A DNA stretch of 64,000 nucleotides from contig CM055068.1 in assembly GCA_029204045.2 (NCBI GenBank), positions 37,816,001 through 37,880,000 on the forward strand. Direction: 5' to 3'. The notes below the pieces were generated by a model, which saw only the letters and a program-made list of their open reading frames with translations, did no database searches and was not told where the DNA came from. This stretch comes from Tillandsia leiboldiana. Its lineage: Eukaryota; Streptophyta; Magnoliopsida; Poales; Bromeliaceae. Positions 54,581 to 64,000 of the stretch are shown piece by piece (the stretch's first letter is position 1; every line of letters starts with the position of its first letter). The position numbers were made by a program, and so were the translations under genes.

Positions 54581-57500
54581 TGTGGTGACCCGGATCCTTG
54601 CAGGGCTTTTGCAGTGTGACCAGCAGCTTCTGGAAGCCTACGCGGCATGTCGGCGGTGTTCGTGCGCCAATTTGGACACAAGTGATGGACTCGGGGCTTA
54701 AATTGGATCACGCGGGTAACCGGAAGACCCCGTCGGATGTTTAGAGGTGTCTTCGCGCAAATTGGATATCAAATTTGGACTCGACGCGAAAAACGGATTA
54801 ATTTTACCTTTCCGGGAGCCTTCGGAAAATTTTAGGATTGGAATTGGGCGAAACAGACGCCGGATTTGGAATCAGCGCGCGAAAACGGTCAAGATGGACT
54901 ATTTACTTGTATTTTTGGTGCTCGGGTACTGTTCACTGGCCGGAACAGTAACTCCGGCGATCGCCGGCGGCCGGCGGCGGCGGCGGGCAGCGCCGGCGGG
55001 AGGCGGCGCGGCCTCGGGCAGGCGGCACAGCGGCCGCACGCGGCGCGGGCAGGGCGCGGGCAGCGCGCGGCGGCCTCCGGCAGGCGCGCGGTCCACGGCC
55101 CGGGCGTGCACCGTGGCGGTGACACGTGGCGGATGGTGGTTGGGCGGCTCACAGCGCGCGGTCCACGGAGTTTCTCGGGTGCACGGTGGACCGACGGACA
55201 CGTGGCGGCTGTTGATTGGTGCGGCGTTGTGCGCGCGGTCCACGCAATGGGTGGAGCAGGTGCCGTACGCGACGTGCGGGCTGGTGCGGCGTGCGCGGTG
55301 CACGGGCGGTGCACGGTGGTTGGGGCCACGTGGCGCTCTGCTAGTGGCGGGCGCACGTGCTCCGGGCGCAGCGAAAAATTTAGGGGACTTGTTGGGAATT
55401 TTTGCAAAAGACTTTTCTGGTTTTCCCTTAAGTTGCATCCCGAGGGCTCTTCAAGGGGGATTTTCGACCCCTTCGAGCTCTCAGCTCGAAGGGTGATGAG
55501 AAGGAGAAATCTTCTCCATGAAGTGAAGATTACACCCGCCAAGTTTCAGAATTTTAGAAGGCTCGAATCCCGAGGTTTTGGATTTTACGGCGCGGCGCGA
55601 CGTTGCATTTCCTGTGTTCTTCTTCGGCGCAGCAGCGGCGTTTTAGCTCCGCTGGTCTACCCCGAGCTCCTTTTTCTGTGATTTTTGCGCCGTTGGCTTC
55701 ACGACAGGTAGGGCTTCATCTTTCATTTTGATCGAGGCATTAATGTGAACCCTTTTTCTGTGAGGATTGTGAGGACAGCATCGGAGTATTTTGGCCATAT
55801 CTTCGCGCTCGAGTGTCAGACGAAGACGAGCTTATACAACTTTTTCATCTACGGATCACAAGGAACGCGCTCGTATTTTTCTTGGAATTTCTTGAGATTT
55901 ATTTCATGGTGAAAATCACTGTTTTCTCAGTGTACAGTGCGCAGTCTTTTTCCACAGTTTGTTGTTTGGTTCACCACCTTGCCGAATTTATATCTTGTCT
56001 TACCGAACTTAGATTGGGACGTGCAAGCTACCGTTGCGAAGCTATCGACGCGAGAATCGCTGTGGTATTTTTCTGGGAATTTTCTGGGCACTTTCTGTAG
56101 GTGAAAATTTAGCAGTTTTGGGACAGATATTGTATGTGATTATAAGAGCATTATTTGGGAGTCTAAGTGTGTTTAGTGGGTTTTGTATTGTACCAGGAGT
56201 GTTACGGGTGTGCTGAACTTGTTGGAGCAAGGGTTTGGAATTTCTGGTATTTTTAGCTGTACGGGACCGGACAGTTCGCACTTCAAGTGGGTGGTTGCTA
56301 TATCCCTCTTTTCCGATACACCCACTAGGAATATCAGAGAGAACCTCTTTATTGGACATATTGAATGACAATTTAATGGACATGCATCCTTAATTAATAA
56401 AATGGTGAGCCTATCATATGAAAAATGCTATAGTGGGAGTCTGACAGTCATTGGAACATATACATGCTTAGGGGAATATTATTGTCATTTAACTTAGCAT
56501 GGGGGGATTTACTTTTATGTTGGGATATTATGATGTGTGTTGCGGGAGGACACCACTTGAGGATATTTTTGGACAGGCATAGGGGACGGTTTATATGAGG
56601 GTGATTAGCAGATTATGGACAGGTGTGGTCGGATTATGATTTTAGCATGATGATTATACCCAGGTGAAGCTATTAATTGTTACGCTGGTCGAACCACTAT
56701 TTGTCACAAGTTTCTCCTATCTCTCTTGAGGACATAGGCTGGCTTATTTGGACATTTTGTAGGGCCATTTCTTGTCGCCACACTTTATGTGGGATTTGAT
56801 TTAGAAGAAACATATTTCCTTCTTCACCCCCTATTCTTTAGTCAGGTGACTATGTGTTGCTCGGGTTGGAGCAGGGGATTGGCATTGTGTAGCCGGGGCT
56901 TAGATTTTAGCCTCTGGGGTATTATGGTTACCGCGGATAGTAGGCGCGGGACCAGATGTCATATGTGGGACATGTTTGTGATCCTGGGTGTTGTTGTGAA
57001 ACCCTACTTTTAATTACCCTCTAGGCATTGGAGCAGCTTCTATGATTAGAAGGCTGATTAGTAAATTGTGGGCTTTGGGCATGCATTTTAGACAGGCACA
57101 GGCTATCTTTTATTTACTACTCTTATACTTTTATCAGCATGCTTTAGCAAGGTAAAAACTTCTCGACTTCTCTTTTATATTATATCATCTTGGGACATTT
57201 GCATGCTTGTATGGTCACCTAGATAGGCCATCTTTTTCTGCTACACTATCATGCTGGAACTGACATAGGAGAAACCATTTTTGTTATTCTTTTCTCCTTT
57301 CATTTGAGGCTCAGGGTATTTGCAGCTCGTGCGTGAGTAGGTGGATAGGATAGTGTAGTCAGGTTCTCGGTTTTGGGACAGGCAGGGTATTGCGGCAACC
57401 GCGGACATTGGGCGGTTGACCGGAGGTTTCTTATGCATCAGATTGGGTATCAGGTCTCTTGTGGATGGATTTCCCACGGTTTGTCTATCTTGCATCGGGT

Positions 57501-58453
57501 TGAGATCGGGTCTTTCTTTAGTGGATGGGTTTTCCCACTTTGATCATAGTCATGATCCAGTCCTGCTATTATGAGACAGTAGTTACAGAGATGCTTGTTA
57601 CAGTGATACTTTACTCGTGTGGGTCGCTCCCCTCGAGTGCCACTCCGGAGTAGGCTTTCCACGGTGCAGAGCGCCGGGCACCATGCTGGGTTTTGAGTCC
57701 TTGGGACTCCTTTGCTTCGGTGTTATGCGTAGGCTGGCATACCCGTCGCGGCAGAGCAGGCAGTATCAGTGTTTACTGGTGGTCAGATTGGGTTATTCTG
57801 GCAGACATTTATTTTCTGATGCATACATTTAGCTATTCTATTAGCTCGGCATTTTAGAGGCATTCTAGTGGTAGCTTTTCATCAGGAGTCTCATTCTTTT
57901 TGCATACCGCCTTTGTTTTCCTTTGCCTCTGGTTGACCTAGTGGGCGTGTCAGAGTTTGAGGTTTTACCCACTAGGGGAGGCTACTGGTTTACTAGTAGT
58001 TCTCACCCCCATTCTTCTTTCCTCTTTTTCTTCTCCCTTGTTTTGCAGAGTCTTCTGCGGGTGCTACTGGACTTTCAGTGGCGGGTCGAGGAGAGAGGAC
58101 GGCTGAGTAGATAGATCTCGAGGCAGGATGAGCGTGTTAGCTGGACTATTGGGGTACCCAGGTTTTCCTCAGACGGTTGTACTTTCACTTTTGGGACTGG
58201 CTTTTGCCAGCAGGTTGTATTTATTATTTGTGAGCTGGGAGAGACTGATGTATCATTTATACTGATGTATTGTATTTTATTTCCAGCTTCAGTCTGAGAT
58301 GTATTAGTTTTAGTTCAGCTCTGTTTTTATTGCTCTTTTATTATATCTTTTATATCTGAGCAGGTTGTTGGCGCTTCGTGTACACGGGAAATACCGTGTG
58401 CACGGCGGATCTGTGGACGGGCCCGGGTTCTGGTTTACACCCGGGGCGTGACA
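54581..58453 (+). repeat. 3' LTR of the Tekay-like element, 3873 bp
   Basis: TGTGGTGACCCGG...GGGGCGTGACA. Near-identical to 47223-51130, apart from a 35-bp deletion at about 55725 and scattered substitutions. ERSE-like modules recur at 55125-55143 and 55201-55219. Confidence 0.93.
55125..55219. promoter_or_regulatory. ERSE-like modules in the 3' LTR
   Basis: CGTGG-N9-GTTGG at 55125-55143 and CGTGG-N9-ATTGG at 55201-55219, unchanged copies of those in the 5' LTR. In a 3' LTR they could drive outward transcription. Confidence 0.5.
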
Positions 58454-58458
58454 AGATA

Positions 58459-61400
58459 GGCAAGCATGAAGATCCACAGATATATAATCACAGCTAGGAT
58501 ATGCAATGATCATAGTTAAGATAACAGATAGGCAGCATAGAGATCAACAGATATATCATCACGGAGGTTACAATTAGGATAGGCAGATACTTAATCATGG
58601 AGATCACCGTTAGGATATTCAAATATATAATCATGGAACTGTATCTAATTAGAGGATAGCAAAAATCATGAGTTATGATAAAAGCAGGCTGAACAGGCAA
58701 CATATGCATCAACAACTGAAATAACAAGTTACCCAATCAGAAGCCACCATATTGGTCATCAAGACCTCAGGGAAATTGCCCAACCTAGCACCAACCTAGC
58801 TGACATTCTCCCCTTGGGAGTCACGGGTCTTTCAACAAACCACTTTACCGGTAAAGAACAAAGCGCACGAGGAGCGACCTCGGATATGTTCGTGAAGTAC
58901 AGCGGTGCGGGCGATCAATGCGAATGCTCAAGCTCACGGTCCACAGACCGGTTATCGGCAAAAAGCCAGAACAATCCCCTCTGGGATGCAACAATAATAT
59001 GATAACAACATCTCAACTCAATGCAAGATCAACAACAGATCTCAACTCAAATGCAGGATCAATCAACAGCAACAATGAATCATGGATCAAAATAATCAGA
59101 AGTGCTGACATTCAGGTATAACAATATCCAGGAATCGAATCGTAAGATCTGGAAGCAACTGAATACCAATCATGCAGACTAACCAATCATGCAGACTAAA
59201 CACATGTTTTTGAGAAAATTAATTTACAAACATATTTTAGATCCAAACCTCGCAAAGCGTTGCATTTGTCCTATCAAACAAGAACAGACTCCGGCGACCC
59301 TACGAAGTTCGGTAAAAACATTTATTTAATAAAATCATGTATCTAGCAGCATAATTGGTGAACAACAACCAATCACGAATGCAATGCGAAATATGATCAA
59401 TAATCTCATAGATCAGGATATAACACCAGCCAATCACGAAGGCAATGCGGAATATAATCAACAGCCATTATGAAATAGAACCAGGTTTAGCAACTATAGA
59501 CCAAATCATACTGTCCAAACACATGCAGTTTTAAGCAAAATTATTAAAACAGGTTTTTTGGTTCAAACCTCGCAAAGCAGTGCCTTTGTCCTATCAAACA
59601 AGAACAGACGCAGGCGACCCTGTGAAGCTTGGGTAAAAATTATTGTTTGAGTAAAGTACATGTGTTTAGCAGTACAGGCTTTGCAATCAAGATCATCAGA
59701 ATGTCCAATCAGGCATGGCAACTAATAGTAATATATCTCAATCAAAGGCAGACAGGCTCAAATATAACCTAGATTAACCAAAAACAGGAGTCCAACCAAT
59801 ACCGTACACAGAGGGCCGAAATGATAAAGCCCGGACCGAAGATAAACCCACCTGTCAAATCACAGGCGACTAGAATGAATCGACTGTACGCTCAAAACCA
59901 GATGCAACCTGGACAGACCTGAATCAAACATATTGATCAGGGATCGATTTTAACTCTAACTTATTTCAAGTCAACTTAACCCTTTTTAATTACTTAACCT
60001 CAGTGTTTGACAATCACATTTAGACCAACATAATCTTTTTAGCACTGTTTTCGCTCATTCTTTCAACTGAAGATTCATTTTAACGAACCGTCATTTCCAG
60101 CAGGTGACATTTATCTTGCTGAACACCGTGCTCACCAATTTGCGGCAGCACGGGACCCGAGGAAAACTTCGGGCCATAAAACACTCCTCTAACATAGCCA
60201 TTTTGCATTTTTGTTTCTTCGAGTCTTCAAAACCTAAATCTAACGCGAGCATCGCGTCCAGTGACCCCAAAATAGCCAGGAGCTCACTGTTACAGTTTTT
60301 CAAATAGTCCAAAAATAGGACTTTGGCCAAACATTTAACCTAGAGCTTGTTTACATTAGAACTCAACATATACTTAACCAATATAAATTCTGTTTGAGAG
60401 GTATGCTTAAAATACCCTACAAATCACTGTGCTTGCCCTAGTGCAGCACAGAAATGGCTGGATCAAAAGATCCATCAACCTTGCTCACTAACATAAGCAC
60501 AATGCTCCAAACATTAATCCACTCAGATCAAACTTGATATGAAGTGAGCATCAAGCTCAGGGAGTTATTTGGAGCAACTTTTATATTTACTGTGAAGCCT
60601 AATTCCATAGTTTTCTTCATTGAGGCATTTATACAAACAGTTGGTGTGCACAATTTCATACATACAACTTAGCCAATTTCAAGCTTGGGTTCTCAGCAAC
60701 CATTGCACCTGGGGCAAAGATTCTTGGAGCAAAACATTCTACTAAGTATTTAGAGCATTTCCCCTCATCTCGGAGCAAGCCATAAGCCCTCGGATGGCCG
60801 GAGCTCGGGAAGAAGAAGATGACTCATGCATTGATTTTCGTGATTACTCAACAAGAGGTTCTGGGACCCAACCAAAAGCACCAGCAGGTGCCATTTGCCT
60901 CACTGAAGCTTCCCATACCCGTGGCTGGCCTTGGGGTGCGGCGGCGGCGGCGGGGAGCAAAGCTCCATTTTGAGCTTAATGGCTCTAATGGTGAATTTCA
61001 ACAGAGGTGCTTTGGAGCTTTACAACTTGGATGGAAGTATTCTTTGGGTCCACAAGAAGCTTCCCGACCACCATACCCCGGCCGGAGTTGGCCGGAGCGC
61101 CGGCGGCGACGTTGGGGTTCATTTTCGGGTCATCCATGGCCGGCCCTTATTCGGGCTGCATGGTAGCCATGCAAAAGTATGGATGGGATCCTCTTGGCCC
61201 CAGCAATACTTCTGGGTTGATGGCCGGCGGCGGGGAAGCGCGCCGGCGCCGGAGCAAGAAGCTCGGCCGAAGTGCAAAACCCCGAAATCTAGGGTTTCGA
61301 TCTGCGACCTCGTTACTTGACCAAACTTCACCAATTTTGGTGGAGATGGTCACTGGCTCCTACAGTCCAAGCCCACCATTTTATTTTCCGATTTGGTTCA

Positions 61401-62645
61401 CTGGTTGCGGAGTTCTCCCGAGGCGGAGCTAGGTTAGGTTTCCGACGAGACTTTGCTCCCGCCGGCCAACCAGTGTGCATGGGGAGCTCGGGCTTGGCAG
61501 GGAAAAAGCTTAGGTCCTAACTAAGCTACTGCTATGGGTCAGGGGTGCAAACAACCATTGGTTTAAGATCCTTACCTTGGCCGGAGTTGTGGAAGATGGA
61601 GGAAGCCGGTTCTCACTTCCTCTTCTTCGCGCGGCCACAGCAGGTATCCAAAATGGTTCACAGGCACAGGAAACACCCCAGAGCACTCCAGATCCAATCC
61701 TTGAAGAAGTTTGGTCCAAGCTTCCTCTCCCTCTCTTTCTCTCGGGTTAGATCTCAAGGGGTGGATGTCTTCCGCCTCACACACTCCGGGATGGACTGGG
61801 GTGATGCAGAGGAGTCTTGGGTGATGCTTTGAATCCCCACAGACCCCTGGGACTTGCACCCATGAAGACCAAAGGCCAACTTGCATTTATTGCAATGATT
61901 CTTTGCAAAATATCTTTAACCCGGTTCACACTTGATCCCCAAACCCTAGCAGGCTATGGGTAGGTTACAAATGCACCCAGCACCCTTAGGAATTAACCCC
62001 ATTAACATTGGTACATAAAATATATAGGTTTATTAGAAAAATATTGCTTTTTCGGCACTTTTCACGCATTTCGAGGAAATCCGCTCGACGAATTGCGAAA
62101 CAGACTTCGCCACGAGGTCCGGCTCGTCGAGACCTGTCAAGTAGCATATTTGTTTGTTTAGTTTGGTGCTCGGATAAAATCTCGGGCCATCTAGTTCTTG
62201 TAGGTCGCAATCCGACACACGCACTTCGATGCACCCGGATCGCCAAACGCGAAATCCGTCAGTGCCATTGCGCTCAGAACGTCGAAATTAGCTAGGTTCG
62301 ACTACTCATACCCCTATATTGGGATTTTAAACAGTAATTCGGCTAATGATCAATCGAGAGGGGTCAAAATTCGAGAGTTACTATTCACTTTAAGTCGCGG
62401 GGCCCGCTTTTTGATTTCTGATTTCTGGAAGATCCGACCGTCGGATCGAAAACATATGAATATGAAACTTTTATGTTTCGACGAGACGATCGCAATGGTG
62501 ATCTTGGATTTTCCAGATCAGACCCCGATCAAAAGTCGACATTTCTGGGCCACTATTGACCCACTAATTGCCCATTTTTGCTATTTAAATAATTCTGAAA
62601 ATTATTTTAAACTAAATTTGGATTTTAAAAATTATGGTTACTACA
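58459..62645 (-). repeat. 5' LTR of the giant-LTR element, outer part (4187 bp)
   Basis: Resumes after the AGATA duplication (58454-58458) and ends TGTAGTAACC (minus) at 62645. Homologous to 41848-46029. Frames such as 60819-61432 mirror those of the other LTR and are not genes. Confidence 0.92.
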
Positions 62646-62993
62646 ATTGCACTCTCGACTGCCGAAGCGGAATACATCTCAGCGGGTAGTTGTTCAACTC
62701 AACTCATTTGGATGAAAAGCGTGTTGAGCGACTTTCGGATTTCAGCAACTTCGGTAACTGTTTTATGTGACAACACTAGTGCTATAAACATTTCAAAAAA
62801 CGCTGTGTTGCACTCTAGAACAAAACACATTGAACTTAGATATCATTTTCTTAGAGAGCTAGTTGAATCAAATATTCTTCAAATTTCCTACATTTCAACT
62901 GAAGATCAATTAGCTGACTTTTTAACAAAACCTTTGGATCAAAAATGTTTTATTCATTTGCGTAAAGCAATTGGAATGCTTTCCTTGAAATAA
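62646..62993 (+). pseudogene. pol: Copia pol, RNase H end (continuation after the insertion)
   Basis: Begins with the second ATTGC copy and continues LSTAEAEYISAGS, QLIWMKSVLSDF, LCDNTSAINISKN, HIELRYHFLRELVE, STEDQLADFLTKPLDQKC and the terminal LRKAIGMLSLK, with a stop at 62991-62993. It completes the pol interrupted at 41344. The frame's first codons before 62646 come from the inserted LTR. Confidence 0.9.
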
Positions 62994-64000
62994 CCTCTTT
63001 TTGAAACTTTTGTTTAGGTTAGGTTTTGTTTTTGTGTTTTTGTTCATTATCTATGCTTAGACATAGAACATTAATTGAGCATTAGTTTTTATTGACTTTA
63101 ACTGCATCATTTTATATGTTTAGAAATTTATTATGCTTTGGATATCATAATAATTCATTTGATGCAATGATCATTTATGTGAATTAAATCATCTTTGTTT
63201 TGATCAAAGTCAATTTCTCTCTCGATGATCTCTTGGTATAGTTTTTATCTTATTTGACTGTTTTAGTCGAGTATAAAATCGAGATCAATATTTGGCTGAA
63301 TACTTTATATCTTAAATAATTGATAGCCAATTGAGGGGGAGTCAAAGAAAAAGTGTTATGCTCAAAAGATGTGAAAAGAGTTACATCCCAATGAGGAGTG
63401 TGAAAACTACCACCAAATGGAGGAAAGAGCTACCACCTCGGTCGTCCGAGTACTGTGTGCAGCTACCACATGTATACCAAGCAAGGTTTTTCAAGTTTGA
63501 TTAAATAAAATGCATGTTGAAATACTTGACTCTGTCAAAATTTCAAGGTTGGTATAAGGTGGGAATTTTAATGAAAGATGCTCAAAGAGCAACTCTCTTT
63601 AATAAATTGACTAGATATATTATCTAACTTATCTGGGATTTCAGACATCTATTGATCTTTGTATTTCATTTTCTTTACCGAATTGATGATTTGATAAAGG
63701 CATTACTCATAAGATCAAGTTAGATGTAATTGAAGTTGTTCAACTTTAAGGGATTTAATTTTTATAAATTTTCGTTTCATTTGTTGGATGTTATTGATAG
63801 ATTTGGCATAATCTATTTCTTGTTGTATGAAACGATGATTTTCATTTAAAGTTGATACACAAAAATGCTTACAATCTTTTTCTGGATTTCCTAGAATTTT
63901 TTTGAATTTTTCTGAAGAAAAAGTTGGAGCCGATCCGGATTGGACAAGCCGATCCGGATCCCGAACGCAGGTATTCTCTGCGGGTAGCCGATCCGGATCG
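62994..64000 (+). other. Copia post-pol internal region, no gene recognised
   Basis: AT-rich. Homologous to minus-strand segments 11205-11130, 7472-7222 and 5378-4860 of the other copia element. Contains a polypurine-like TTGAGGGGGAG at 63331-63342 and, at 63936-64000, three ATCCGGAT motifs resembling the LTR array. SIRE elements often carry an env-like frame here, but I see none. Confidence 0.75.

Larger units (their letters stand above)
47223..58453 (+). mobile_element. Tekay/Del-like gypsy element with decayed internal region, 11231 bp, TSD AGATA
   Basis: Complete insertion flanked by AGATA at 47218-47222 and 58454-58458. 5' LTR 47223-51130 (3908 bp), primer site 51139-51150, internal 51131-54580 (3450 bp), polypurine tract, 3' LTR 54581-58453 (3873 bp). 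The LTRs differ by about two dozen substitutions by eye (about 0.7%) plus a 35-bp indel near 48365. The internal part retains only degenerate gag, reverse-transcriptase and chromodomain-like remnants full of stops, so the copy was presumably mobilised in trans. The chromodomain-like remnant and long LTRs suggest the Tekay/Del clade. Confidence 0.93.
41345..62645 (-). mobile_element. Giant-LTR non-autonomous element (LARD-like), TSD ATTGC
   Basis: Flanked by ATTGC at 41340-41344 and 62646-62650, inside the RNase H coding part of the copia pol; removing it restores NCIALSTAEAEY. On the minus strand: 5' LTR 62645-46723 (4687 bp once the nested element is removed), initiator-Met primer site 46715-46704, internal DNA of only 693 bp (46722-46030), polypurine-like tract, 3' LTR 46029-41345 (4685 bp). 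The LTRs differ at roughly fifty positions by eye (about 1%). No gag or pol is present, so it must move with proteins supplied in trans. The LTR end GGGGCGTGACA and the TTTCGGGGACGAAACTTCTTATAAG motif near the 3' end point to gypsy parentage. Confidence 0.93.
35795..64000 (+). mobile_element. SIRE-like Ty1-copia element, plus strand, split by a 21.3-kb insertion, runs off the right edge
   Basis: 5' LTR 35795-37104, primer site 37107-37118, intact gag 37138-39165, damaged pol 39156-41344 continuing at 62651-62993 after the inserted element, then the 3' internal region to 64000. The 3' LTR is not reached. Preceded by putative TSD copy TGCCT. Homologous along its length to the minus-strand element at 4155-22567. 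Gag is intact, but pol lacks protease, has three stop codons and is interrupted, so the copy is not autonomous. Confidence 0.92.

Noticed and set aside
63240..63540. Possible start of the 3' LTR after the polypurine-like tract at 63331
   Set aside because: The following DNA does not match the 5' LTR (35795-37104) and instead continues the internal region shared with the other copia copy.

Overview
The window looks like heterochromatic or intergenic DNA of a flowering plant. Every stretch I can classify belongs to an LTR retrotransposon, and I found no host gene, no rRNA or complete tRNA gene and no CRISPR array. The plant assignment rests on SIRE/Maximus-type Ty1-copia gag-pol, Tekay/Del-like Ty3-gypsy remains, initiator-Met tRNA primer-binding sites and 5-bp target-site duplications (TSDs). 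I cannot name the species. Most ORFs in the LTRs are chance frames in GC-rich DNA.

Left part (1-22567). A SIRE-like copia element on the minus strand (5' LTR 21315-22567, gag-pol in pieces down to about 11986, 3' internal region down to 4155) is interrupted by a gypsy element (1-about 4154, LTR plus gag) and by three solo LTRs with perfect TSDs: 5379-7221 (ATACC), 7478-11129 (ATTCA) and 16189-20990 (CTCAC). About 0.78 kb holding its RNase H end and part of its 3' region (11206-11985) is inverted.

Middle and right part (22568-64000). This is a nested stack. A Tat/Ogre-like gypsy element (22568-23524) contains a copia 3' end (23525-25356). That contains a giant-LTR fragment (25357-27456), which contains a gypsy LTR (27457-33403). 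The gypsy LTR carries a solo LTR (30659-33250) and a further LTR (33404-35794). The latter is split by a plus-strand SIRE-like copia (35795-64000), split by a giant-LTR non-autonomous element (41345-62645; LTRs of 4.7 kb around only 0.69 kb of internal DNA), whose second LTR is split by a Tekay-like gypsy element (47223-58453) with near-identical LTRs but a decayed internal region. That is eight levels in about 41 kb.

How the genes relate. The only long intact frame is the 675-aa SIRE gag (37138-39165). Its pol lacks protease, carries three nonsense codons and is cut by an insertion. No element shown in full could move without help in trans.

Most notable signal. The promoter halves of two gypsy LTR groups carry repeated CCAAT-N9-CCACG modules with exactly nine spacer bases. 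This is the consensus of the endoplasmic-reticulum stress response element (ERSE), bound by NF-Y plus ATF6/bZIP28-type factors. It suggests ER-stress-inducible LTR promoters.
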